A DNA stretch of 64,000 nt from Planctomycetota bacterium. Lineage in GTDB: Bacteria > Planctomycetota > PLA2 > JAEUHO01. The notes under the pieces were generated by a model, which saw only the letters and a list, made by a program, of their open reading frames with translations, did no database searches and was not told the origin of the DNA. A program made the translations under genes and the position numbers. Shown here in pieces: positions 25,820-33,143 of the stretch. Position 1 is the stretch's first letter, and every line of letters starts with the position of its first letter. Location: NCBI GenBank assembly GCA_020631815.1, contig JACKGW010000002.1:62001-126000 (forward strand). Reading direction: 5' to 3'.

Positions 25820-27622
25820 TCAGCGAGCGCGATCGAAGGCAGCGCGCTCGCCGGTCTGCACGCGCCACAGCGCCGCGTACACACCGTCGTGCTCGAGGAG
25901 CTCCTCGTGCGTGCCGGCTTCCACCGGTCGGCCTTCCAGCAACGCGTGGATCCGATAGGCGTTGCGGACGGTGCTCAAGCGGTGCGCGATCACGATCGTC
26001 GTGCGCCCGACGCTGATGCGATCCAGCGATCGCTGGATCGCGGCCTCCGTCTCGTTGTCCACGGACGACGTGGCTTCATCGAGCACCAGGATCGGCGGGT
26101 CCTTGAGCACGGCGCGCGCCAGCGAGATGCGCTGACGCTGGCCGCCGGACAGCTTCTGGCCTCGCTCGCCGACGATCGTGTCGTAGCCCTGGGGCAAGGA
26201 CTCGATGAATGCGTGGGCCTCGGCCGCCTGCGCCGCTGCCTCGATCTCGGCGGACGTCGCTTCGGGACGTCCGTACGCGATGTTCTCGCGCACGCTGCCG
26301 TGGAACAGGTAGACGTCCTGGCTCACGAGGCCGATCGCACGCCGCACGTCGCCCAGGTCCAGCTCGCGGATGTCGTGGCCGTCCAACGTGACGCGGCCCG
26401 AGCTGACGTCGTAGAAGCGCAGCAGCAGCTTGACCAGGGTGGTCTTGCCGGAGCCGGTGGGACCGACCACGGCCGTCGTCTTGCCGGCCTCGAACACGAG
26501 GTCCAGGTCGTGGAGCACGGGCTCGCGGCCCGGCCCGTACGCGAACGTGACGTCCTCCAGGGCGACGCGACCGGCGACCTTGTCGGTGGGCAGCCGCTCC
26601 GGCCCCCCCACGATCCGCGGCGCGCGGTCGATCAGGGCGAACACGCGATTCGCCGAGGCCATCGCGCGCTGGTAGAGGTCGAACGTCTCGCCGAGCCGCG
26701 TGAGCGGCCACAGCAGGCGCTGCGTGAGGAACGCCATGAGGCTGAACGTGGCCACGGAGAGCCGGCCCTCGAAGGCCATCCACCCGCCCCAGACCAGCGT
26801 CGCCGTGAAGCCGACCAGGATCACCATGCGGATGAGAGGCGTGAACGCCGCCGACAGGCGGATCGCGCGACGGTTCACCTCGCGGTACTGCTCGCTCTCC
26901 CGCTCCAGGCGCTCGACCTCGTGCGTCTCGCGCACGTAGCTCTTGATGGTCGCCATGCCGCCGAGGTTGTTGGCGAGCAGGTGGTTGACGTTGCCCACCT
27001 GGCGACGCACTTCCTCGTAGCGCGGCGCGATGCGCTTCTGGAAGCGGAACGACCCCCAGAGCACCAGCGGCACCGGGAGCATCGCGATCCAGGCCACCTG
27101 CGGCGACAGCGCGAAGAAGACGGCCGTGATGACCGCGGTGGTCGTGAGCGTCTGCAGCACGGCGTCGGCACCACCGTCCAGGAACCGCTCCAGCTGGTTC
27201 ACGTCATCGTTGAGCACGGCCATCAGGCCGCCCGTGCTCTCGTCTTCGAACCACGCCATCTCGAGGTCTTGCACATGGGCGTAGGCGTCGCGACGAAGCC
27301 CGTGCTGGACGGTCTGGGCCAGGTTCCTCCAGCCGACGTCGCCGATGTACTGGAACCACGACTCGAGCACCCAGGTGATGACGGTGACGGCCGTGAGCAC
27401 GACGAACTGCTGGCGGGCGTCCTCGATGCCCAGCCACGCGCCCACCACGTTGCTCTCGGGGCGCGTGACGATGTCCACGGCCAGGCCGATCAGGAACGGC
27501 GGGGCCAGGTCGAAGATCTTCTTGAGGATCGACCAGGAGATCGCGCGGCGCACCGCCCCGCGATGCCCCTCCGTGTAGCGCCAGAGCCGGCGGAGCGGAC
27601 CGGAGGAAGTCGTCGCCGCCAT
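25820..27622 (-). CDS. ABC exporter half-transporter (MsbA/LmrA type)
   Basis: About 600 residues: an N-terminal six-helix export domain (residues 1-330) fused to one ATPase domain. Visible nucleotide-binding motifs are Walker A GPTGSGKTTL (about 382), Q-loop LVSQDVYLF, signature LSGGQRQRIS (about 489), Walker B ILVLDEATSS (about 512) and the switch His IAHRLST (about 543). It would act as a dimer exporting lipid, drug or peptide; the substrate is unclear. The ATG at 27620-27622, 8 bases after the stop of the upstream gene, has GAGG before it; a GTG at 27646 would overlap that gene. Last gene of a likely operon with an NTF2-like protein and a LysR regulator. Confidence 0.92.
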   Translation of the reverse strand: MAATTSSGPLRRLWRYTEGHRGAVRRAISWSILKKIFDLAPPFLIGLAVDIVTRPESNVVGAWLGIEDARQQFVVLTAVTVITWVLESWFQYIGDVGWRNLAQTVQHGLRRDAYAHVQDLEMAWFEDESTGGLMAVLNDDVNQLERFLDGGADAVLQTLTTTAVITAVFFALSPQVAWIAMLPVPLVLWGSFRFQKRIAPRYEEVRRQVGNVNHLLANNLGGMATIKSYVRETHEVERLERESEQYREVNRRAIRLSAAFTPLIRMVILVGFTATLVWGGWMAFEGRLSVATFSLMAFLTQRLLWPLTRLGETFDLYQRAMASANRVFALIDRAPRIVGGPERLPTDKVAGRVALEDVTFAYGPGREPVLHDLDLVFEAGKTTAVVGPTGSGKTTLVKLLLRFYDVSSGRVTLDGHDIRELDLGDVRRAIGLVSQDVYLFHGSVRENIAYGRPEATSAEIEAAAQAAEAHAFIESLPQGYDTIVGERGQKLSGGQRQRISLARAVLKDPPILVLDEATSSVDNETEAAIQRSLDRISVGRTTIVIAHRLSTVRNAYRIHALLEGRPVEAGTHEELLEHDGVYAALWRVQTGERAAFDRAR

Positions 27623-27630
27623 CTCGTTCC

Positions 27631-27981
27631 TCACCGCACGAACCACACCCGCCGGATCTCGCGGCCCGCGCCTTCGTAGATCGCAAGCGCCCGGACCAGG
27701 CCACCTTCCGGGTCGAGTCCGCGCACTTCCTCTTCGTCGGTCACGAAGCGCCCATGCGCCGCCCGGTGGACGATAGCGGCGTGCAGATCAGGCCGCGAAG
27801 CGAACATCGGCCCGTAGCGCTCGACGAGCTGTGCCCGCCCGCGGACGAACGGCTCGGACTCGCCCAGCCGGAACAGCTCGACGTCCTCGGCGAACCAGGC
27901 CGCGAAGGCCTCGATGTCGCGCGCGTTGTACGCCGCCAGCTGCCCCTCGACGGCCTCGAGCGGGCCGGCGGCCTCGGTCAC
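27631..27981 (-). CDS. SnoaL/NTF2-like protein
   Basis: About 116 residues. The pattern EAVEGQLAAYNARDIEAFAAWFAEDVELFRLG, then FVRGRAQLVERYGPMFA, is typical of the nuclear transport factor 2-like (SnoaL) fold, a small cone-shaped domain used by isomerases, cyclases and binding proteins. No catalytic residues can be assigned. It overlaps the end of the LysR gene by four bases (ATGA) and is followed 8 bases later by the ABC exporter, so the three are co-translated. Its role may be accessory; SnoaL-like proteins often sit in operons without known function. Confidence 0.82.
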   Translation of the reverse strand: MTEAAGPLEAVEGQLAAYNARDIEAFAAWFAEDVELFRLGESEPFVRGRAQLVERYGPMFASRPDLHAAIVHRAAHGRFVTDEEEVRGLDPEGGLVRALAIYEGAGREIRRVWFVR

Positions 27982-28904
27982 CGGCGCCCCTTGCGTGCCG
28001 TCGAGGGCGCCAGGCCGGCGTGGAAGGCACGGCCCGCCGGGCTCATGCGCTCGGCCTCGCGCGCGACGAGGTGGAACGTGCGGTCGAGCGACACACCCTC
28101 CAGCTCGATCGCGACAAGGTGCTTGGCGGCGAGGTCATCTTCGACGGCCAGGTCGGAGATGATCGCGGCCCCCAGGCCCGCACGGACGGCAGCCTTGACG
28201 GCCTCCGTGCTTCCCACGCGGCAAGCCGTGGGCGTGTCGGCGGGCAGGCCCGCCGTGGCGAGCGCCGCATCGATGGCCGCCTGGGTGCCACTGCCCGACT
28301 CGCGTCGCACCATGGGCACGTCGGCCAGCTTGGCCACGGACAGCCGGCGCTCCTTCGCCAGCCTGTGCGTGGGGGCCACGACCAAGTGCAGCGTGTCGCC
28401 ACCGAAGGGCGAGACCGTGAGGCCGCTCGCGTCGTCCGGCGGTGCGCCAATGATGCCCACGTCGACTTCACCGCCGCGGATGCGCGCGACGATGTCGGCG
28501 CTGTCACCGGTGTGCACGGTGATCTCCACGTCAGGGTGCTCGGCATGGAACGTCGCCAGGTGCTTGGGCAGCACGTAGACGGCCGGGATGGTGCTGCCCC
28601 CCACGTGCAGGTGGCCGCGGAGGAGGCCCACGATCTGCTCGGCGGCGTGGCGCGCGTTGCGCTCGGCGCGAAGGGCCTCGCGGGCCGGGACCAGGAGGAC
28701 GTCACCGGCCTCGGTGGGCAAGGTGCCCGCCCGGTCGCGCTCGACGAGGCGTACCCCCAGGCGTCGCTCCAGGTCGGCCATGTGGCCGCTCACCGTGGAC
28801 TGGCTCAGGCCCAGGTGCCGGGCGGCCTTGGTGAAGGAGCCCTGCTCGACCAGGGCGACGAAGACCTCGAGCTGACGGATCGAGAGGGGGTCGGTCGCGG
28901 CCAT
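27978..28904 (-). CDS. LysR-family regulator, probably selenium-associated group
   Basis: About 308 residues. The N-terminal winged helix-turn-helix is intact (LEVFVALVEQGSFTKAARHLGLSQSTVSGHM). It is followed by the two-lobed effector domain of the CysB/CysL kind (GLLRGHLHVGGSTIPAVYVLP, VDVGIIGAPPDD, VGSTEAVKAAVRAGLGAAII). The effector domain and its position divergent from a PhnD-type selenate-class binding protein match what I recall as selenium metabolism-associated LysR proteins; the link is from memory. It probably controls the divergent importer through the inverted repeat at 28990-29010. A GGAGG site precedes the ATG. It heads the operon with the NTF2-like gene and the exporter. Confidence 0.85.
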   Translation of the reverse strand: MAATDPLSIRQLEVFVALVEQGSFTKAARHLGLSQSTVSGHMADLERRLGVRLVERDRAGTLPTEAGDVLLVPAREALRAERNARHAAEQIVGLLRGHLHVGGSTIPAVYVLPKHLATFHAEHPDVEITVHTGDSADIVARIRGGEVDVGIIGAPPDDASGLTVSPFGGDTLHLVVAPTHRLAKERRLSVAKLADVPMVRRESGSGTQAAIDAALATAGLPADTPTACRVGSTEAVKAAVRAGLGAAIISDLAVEDDLAAKHLVAIELEGVSLDRTFHLVAREAERMSPAGRAFHAGLAPSTARKGRR

Positions 28905-28962
28905 GGGACCTCCGGTCAGGAAGTGGGGCGCGGCGGGGCTTCCCCCGCATCGGTCCCGGCGC

Positions 28963-28968
28963 TAGCAT
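28963..28968 (+). promoter_or_regulatory. -10 like element of the importer operon
   Basis: GC-TAGCAT-CC, 68 bases before the ATG at 29037. A second candidate, TAGATT at 28985-28990, directly abuts the LysR-type inverted repeat. Confidence 0.4.
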
Positions 28969-28989
28969 CCTCCCGCAACGGCGATAGAT

Positions 28990-29010
28990 TCCATCGTTTT
29001 TTTCGATGGA
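28990..29010. promoter_or_regulatory. LysR-type operator (inverted repeat with T7 spacer)
   Basis: A perfect 7-base inverted repeat, TCCATCG / CGATGGA, separated by seven T residues. The inner part reads T-N11-A, the LysR-box pattern. It lies between the LysR gene and the importer operon and is strikingly AT-rich against its surroundings. Confidence 0.6.
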
Positions 29011-29036
29011 TTAACGCACCTTACTCGGAGGAACCG

Positions 29037-29954
29037 ATGCCCCGTCTCCAAGCCCTGATTCTCGGACTTGCCGCGCTGGCCCTCGTGCCCGGCTGCGGCA
29101 AGGACGACGCTACCACGCCGGGGTCCGGCGGCGGTGGCTCCCCCGGCGCGAAGCCCACCTTGGTGTTCAGCGCGATTCCCTCGACGACCGACCAGACCGG
29201 CTACGAGGCCCGGTTCGGCAAGGTCGCCGAGTGGCTCTCCGAGCGCCTCGGCGTGACGGTCAAGTACCAGCACTCCGCGGACTACGCGCAGTCGGTCGCG
29301 GCCTTCGTGAGCGGCGACGTGCTCTTCGCGTGGTTCGGCGGCCTCACCGGCGTCCAGGCCCGCCATCGCGTCGAGGGCGCGCACGCCATCGCGCAGGGCA
29401 AGGAAGACCCGAACTTCTACTCGTACTTCATTGCGCACAAGGACACGGGCCTCGAGCGCAGCGACGAGTTCCCGAAGGGCATCGAAGGCAAGACGTTCAC
29501 GTTCGGCAGCCGCGACTCCACCTCGGGCCGCCTGATGCCCGAGCACTTCATCCGCACGCTGGGCGGCAAGGCCCCCGAGGACTACTTCGCCTCCGTGGCG
29601 TTCAGCGGCGGCCACAACACGACGGCCCTGCAGGTCAACGAGGGCGTCGTCGAGGTCGGTGCGCTCAGCTACACGCAGTACGACAAGATGGTCGCCAGTG
29701 GCGAGATCGACAAGGATGTCGCGCGCATCATCTGGAAGACGCCCGTCTACGCCGACTACAACATCACGGCGCATCCGGACCTCGACAAGGTCTACGGCGC
29801 CGGCTTCACCACGAAGCTGCAGAAGGCCCTGGTCGACATGCCCACCGAGCTGGTGAAGCCGGCCTTCAACCGCGAGACGCTGATCGAGGCCAAGGACGCG
29901 GACTTCGCGGCCATCGCCGAGCTCGCGGCGCAGCTGGGCTTCCTGGACAACTAG
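29037..29954 (+). CDS. PhnD-family solute-binding lipoprotein, putative selenate type
   Basis: About 305 residues. Signal peptide with lipobox ending ALVPGC near residue 20, then a Gly/Ser linker. The family core is clear: LVFSAIPSTTDQ, FAWFGGLTGVQARHR, KTFTFGSRDSTSGRLMPEHF, VAFSGGHNTTALQVNEG and VEVGALSYTQYDKM. Classical phosphonate-binding PhnD proteins share the fold. The FGGxTxVQARxR and SRxSTSGRLMP wording matches the subgroup annotated from memory as putative selenate ABC transporter binding proteins. The uptake of a selenium oxyanion is thus a family-based inference, strengthened by the selenoprotein-like genes nearby. A GGAGG site precedes the ATG. First gene of an importer operon with an ATPase and two permeases. 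Confidence 0.85.
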   Translation: MPRLQALILGLAALALVPGCGKDDATTPGSGGGGSPGAKPTLVFSAIPSTTDQTGYEARFGKVAEWLSERLGVTVKYQHSADYAQSVAAFVSGDVLFAWFGGLTGVQARHRVEGAHAIAQGKEDPNFYSYFIAHKDTGLERSDEFPKGIEGKTFTFGSRDSTSGRLMPEHFIRTLGGKAPEDYFASVAFSGGHNTTALQVNEGVVEVGALSYTQYDKMVASGEIDKDVARIIWKTPVYADYNITAHPDLDKVYGAGFTTKLQKALVDMPTELVKPAFNRETLIEAKDADFAAIAELAAQLGFLDN

Positions 29955-29990
29955 CAGGTCTCGCACGCGGGGCCCCAAGGAGCGCGGAAC

Positions 29991-30770
29991 GTGGCCGGTC
30001 TGGACTTCCGCCTCCACGGGGCCTCCGTCCGGTTCGCGAGCGTTGCCGCGCTCACGGACATCGACTTGTCCATCACGGCCGGGGAGCGCGTCGCGCTCCT
30101 CGGCCCCAGCGGCTCCGGCAAGAGCACGCTGCTGCGGCTGCTCAACGGCACCCAGCGCCCCGGCGCGGGCCGCGTCGAAGTCGCCGGTCGCGACATCGGT
30201 GCACTCGGCCGTGGCCGCTTGCGCGCCCTGCGCGCGCGGATCGGCTTCGTCCACCAGCAGCTGGACCTGGTCCCCAACCTGCGCGTCTCGCAGAACGTCC
30301 TCGCGGGGCGGCTCGGGCACACCGGCTTCCTCGGCGCGCTCCGCCTTCTGCTGCGCGCGCCGCGGCGCGACCTCGAAGAGGCCTGGCGCGTGCTCGAGCG
30401 CGTCGGGATCGGCGAGAAGCTCTTCGAGCGCACCGACAAGCTGTCGGGCGGCCAGCAGCAGCGGGTGGCCTTGGCCCGCGCGCTGTTCCAGCAGCCCGAC
30501 GCGCTGCTCGCCGACGAGCCGGTGTCGAGCGTGGACCCTGCCCGCGCACGCGACACGATCGAGCTCTTGACGTCCATCTCGCGGGAAGAGGGCCTGACGC
30601 TCGTCGCCAGCCTCCACGACGCCGAGCTGGCGCGCACGGCCTTCGACCGCCTGGTTGCGCTGCGCGGCGGGCGCATCGTGTTCGATCGTCCGGCGGACGA
30701 CGTGCAAGACGGCGACATGGAGACGCTCTACCGCCTGTCGGCAGCGGAGATGCTGGCCGATGGCGCCTGA
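29991..30770 (+). CDS. PhnC-like ABC importer ATPase
   Basis: About 259 residues, the usual length of a single ATPase subunit. Motifs are Walker A GPSGSGKSTLL (about residue 38), Q-loop FVHQQLDLV (about 88), signature LSGGQQQRVA (about 150), Walker B ALLADEPVSSVDP (about 170) and His switch VASLHDAELA (about 206). The FVHQQLDLVPNLRVSQNVL wording is the PhnC type. Starts at GTG (29991) with AAGGAG upstream. The end overlaps the first permease by 11 bases. It energises uptake of the ligand bound by the lipoprotein upstream. Confidence 0.9.
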   Translation: MAGLDFRLHGASVRFASVAALTDIDLSITAGERVALLGPSGSGKSTLLRLLNGTQRPGAGRVEVAGRDIGALGRGRLRALRARIGFVHQQLDLVPNLRVSQNVLAGRLGHTGFLGALRLLLRAPRRDLEEAWRVLERVGIGEKLFERTDKLSGGQQQRVALARALFQQPDALLADEPVSSVDPARARDTIELLTSISREEGLTLVASLHDAELARTAFDRLVALRGGRIVFDRPADDVQDGDMETLYRLSAAEMLADGA

Positions 30771-31638
30771 GGGCCTGAGGCGCCCCCGACCGGACGCGCG
30801 GGCCTGGGTCCTGCTGGGGCTCGTGCTGGCCGCCATCGTCTCGTGGTGGCAGCTGGGCCTGGGACCGGGCGACGTCGTGCCGGACGGCCCGGGTTGGCGC
30901 CTCGCCCAGAAGTTTGCCAGCCGCGCCTTCTCCCCGGCGATGGAGCACGAAGGCGAGCTCATCGAAGGCCGACCGGGCATCGTGGCGGAGGCGTTCGACG
31001 CGCTCGGACGCACCGTCTTGCTCGCGGCCCTGGCCATGGGCATCGCCATCGTCGGCGGCATCGTGCTCGGCTTCTTCGCCAGCCAGGCGTGGTGGATCGA
31101 CGAGCCACCCGGCGGCCGCACACGGCTCGGGCGCTTCCTACGCGCCACGGTGCTGCCCGTCACGTGGTTCGTGGCACGCACGATCGCCACGCTGCTGCGC
31201 TCGATCCACGAGCTGCTCTGGGCCGTGCTGTTCTTGGTGTCGATCGGGCTGACGGAGGTGTCAGGCGTCCTCGCGCTGGCGCTTCCGTACACGGGGATCC
31301 TGGCCAAGATCTTCGCGGAGATGGTCGACGAGGCGCCGCGTGCGCCGGGCCACGCGCTGCAGGCGAGCGGCGCCAGCGGTCTCGCCACGTTCACCGTCGC
31401 GCTCGTGCCCCAGGCCCTGCCCGACATGCTGGCCTACACGTTCTATCGCTTCGAGTGTGCGCTTCGCTCGTCGGCGGTGCTCGGCTTCTTCGGCATCAAG
31501 ACCATCGGCTACTTGGTGAAGCAGTCGTTCCAGAGCCACTACTACGGCGAGGTCTGGACCTACCTCTACGTGCTCATGGCGACGATCCTCGTGTTCGACG
31601 GGTGGAGCGGCGCCGTACGGCGGAGGCTCGTCGCATGA
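30760..31638 (+). CDS. PhnE-like ABC importer permease 1
   Basis: About 292 residues. It has an N-terminal membrane helix (AWVLLGLVLAAIVSWWQLGL), then a periplasmic segment and four to five membrane segments. The EAA-like cytoplasmic loop is ALQASGASGLATFTVALVPQALPD (about residues 200-223). PhnE-like features include FYRFECALRSSAVLGFFG. The start ATG lies inside the ATPase gene's last codons and the end overlaps the second permease by four bases (ATGA), so the operon is tightly coupled. Pairs of PhnE-type permeases forming a heterodimer are usual in the putative selenate and phosphite transporters. Confidence 0.88.
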   Translation: MAPEGLRRPRPDARAWVLLGLVLAAIVSWWQLGLGPGDVVPDGPGWRLAQKFASRAFSPAMEHEGELIEGRPGIVAEAFDALGRTVLLAALAMGIAIVGGIVLGFFASQAWWIDEPPGGRTRLGRFLRATVLPVTWFVARTIATLLRSIHELLWAVLFLVSIGLTEVSGVLALALPYTGILAKIFAEMVDEAPRAPGHALQASGASGLATFTVALVPQALPDMLAYTFYRFECALRSSAVLGFFGIKTIGYLVKQSFQSHYYGEVWTYLYVLMATILVFDGWSGAVRRRLVA

Positions 31639-32573
31639 CGACCGCCGCGGCTCCCCTGCCGGCCCGCGATGCCGTACGTGCGCTCTACGCCGCGCGGCCG
31701 CAGTCGTGGTTCGTCCGCGGCAGCCTGCTCGCGTTCGTGCTGCTGCTGGCGGCAGCGCCGTTCGTCGCCGATCTGGATGCGGGCAACCGCAGCGCCGAGC
31801 GGCGCCGCGCCAACCTCGAGCGCTTCGCCCGCGACATCCGGCCCGCGCCCATCCGCGACAGCGCGTTCGACGTGGGCAAGGTCGCGACGTGGGCTGGCGA
31901 GCGGATGACGGAGGGGGGCGGCGCCGAGGCGACGGCGACGACCGCAGCCATCTCGGTGCTCGCCATCGTGTTGGCGGGGATCTTCGGCGGGCTGCTGGCC
32001 CTCTTCGCCGCGCGCAACCTGATGGCGCCGGCGCCCTTCGGGGCGACCAGCTGGCAGCCGAGCATCGCTCGGCGCCTGGCCAGTCGCACGGTGATCGTGG
32101 GCACGCGCTTCCTGCTCGTGTTGTTGCGCTGCCTGCCGGAGTACCTGCTCGCCTTCCTCTTCTTGGCCGTCTTCGGGTTCACGGCGTGGCCGGCCGTGCT
32201 GGCGCTGGCCGTCCACAACACGGGCATCCTGGGGCGGCTTGACGCCGAGGCCATCGAGAACATCGACGCCCGCCCCGCCCGCGCGCTGCGCGATCTGGGC
32301 GGTGGCCGCTACGCCCTGGCTGCCGCCGCCGTGTTCCCGGCCGTGCTGCCCCGCGGCCTGCTCTACCTGTTCTATCGCTGGGAGACGTGCGTCCGCGAGG
32401 CCACCGTGCTCGGCCTGCTCAACATCCCCTCGCTCGGCCTGCTCATCGAGGACAGCAAGTCACGCATGCGCCAAGACGACCTGTTGTTCTACGTCTTGGT
32501 CGCGGCCGCTCTCGTGCTGGTCGGCGACCTCGTGTCGTCATGGCTGCGCCACCTCGTGCGCCGCGCCTCGTGA
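31635..32573 (+). CDS. PhnE-like ABC importer permease 2
   Basis: About 312 residues. The architecture is similar to the preceding permease: a first membrane helix (LLAFVLLLAAAPFVADL), a periplasmic stretch, then the permease core with LLRCLPEYLLAFLFLAVFGF, the EAA-type segment RALRDLGGGRYALAAAAVFPAV, and FYRWETCVREATVLGLL. Corresponding residues in permease 1 (FYRFECALRSSAVLGFF) show the two are paralogues. It starts by a four-base overlap with permease 1 and ends the importer operon. The next gene at 32598 has its own TANNNT element. Confidence 0.88.
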   Translation: MTTAAAPLPARDAVRALYAARPQSWFVRGSLLAFVLLLAAAPFVADLDAGNRSAERRRANLERFARDIRPAPIRDSAFDVGKVATWAGERMTEGGGAEATATTAAISVLAIVLAGIFGGLLALFAARNLMAPAPFGATSWQPSIARRLASRTVIVGTRFLLVLLRCLPEYLLAFLFLAVFGFTAWPAVLALAVHNTGILGRLDAEAIENIDARPARALRDLGGGRYALAAAAVFPAVLPRGLLYLFYRWETCVREATVLGLLNIPSLGLLIEDSKSRMRQDDLLFYVLVAAALVLVGDLVSSWLRHLVRRAS

Positions 32574-32581
32574 TGCGGGCG

Positions 32582-32587
32582 TAGGCT
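32582..32587 (+). promoter_or_regulatory. -10 like element, nearly leaderless
   Basis: TAGGCT ending 10 bases before the ATG at 32598; no ribosome-binding site between. Confidence 0.35.
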
Positions 32588-32597
32588 GTACGCCACG

Positions 32598-33092
32598 ATG
32601 CATCCGGCCGCGCTCGAGGACGACGCCCTGCTTGCCCAGTGCGAGCTCTCCAAGACCCGACGCAGCGGACCGGGCGGCCAGCACCGCAACAAGGTGGAGA
32701 CCGCGGTGGTGATCCACCACCTCCCGAGCGGCATCCACGCCGAGGCCTGCGAGCGGCGATCGGCCAGCGAGAACCGCCGCGTGGCCCTTGGGCGGCTGCG
32801 CATGGCGCTGGCGCTCGGCGTCCGTAGCCCCCACCGGGAGCCCAGCGCGCTGTGGCGGTCGCGGGTGGACGACGGCCGCCTCGTGGTCAACAAGCGCCAT
32901 GCGGACGTGCCGGCGCTGGTGGCCGAGGCGCTCGACGTGCTGGCCGAGGAGCACGGCGAGGCCCCCACGGCGGCGGCCCGCCTGGGCATTCGCACGAGCC
33001 CGCTGGTCAGGCTGCTGGCGATCGAGCCCAAGGCGCTGGCGTTGGTCAACCGCTGGCGCGAGGCACGCGGCCGCCCGCCGCTGAAGGCCTGA
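32598..33092 (+). CDS. Peptide chain release factor-like protein with GGQ motif
   Basis: About 164 residues. The N-terminus carries the class I release-factor catalytic loop: TRRSGPGGQHRNKVETAVVI, with GGQ at residues 26-28. In full release factors and ArfB/YaeJ, this loop enters the peptidyl-transferase centre and hydrolyses peptidyl-tRNA. The codon-recognition domains (with PxT or SPF) are absent, so it cannot read stop codons by the normal route. The C-terminal half is helical and lacks the basic tail typical of ArfB. It resembles short RF-domain proteins sometimes called prfH- or RF-like, with unknown rescue function. Its place right after the importer operon may be chance. Confidence 0.85.
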   Translation: MHPAALEDDALLAQCELSKTRRSGPGGQHRNKVETAVVIHHLPSGIHAEACERRSASENRRVALGRLRMALALGVRSPHREPSALWRSRVDDGRLVVNKRHADVPALVAEALDVLAEEHGEAPTAAARLGIRTSPLVRLLAIEPKALALVNRWREARGRPPLKA

Positions 33093-33143
33093 CCGCTTCC
33101 CGTATGCTCCGCGAGCCGCACGGACGCGGACCAGGAGACCTCG

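Noticed and set aside
28962..31427. An 821-codon minus-strand frame opposite the PhnD/PhnC/PhnE genes
   Set aside because: Opposite strand encodes conserved ABC importer proteins with all motifs; this frame has none.
29037..32573. Plain phosphonate importer (phnDCE)
   Set aside because: The family allows it, but no phn lyase or ptx genes are adjacent, and the binding-protein wording and LysR partner fit the putative selenate group better. Kept as the main alternative.
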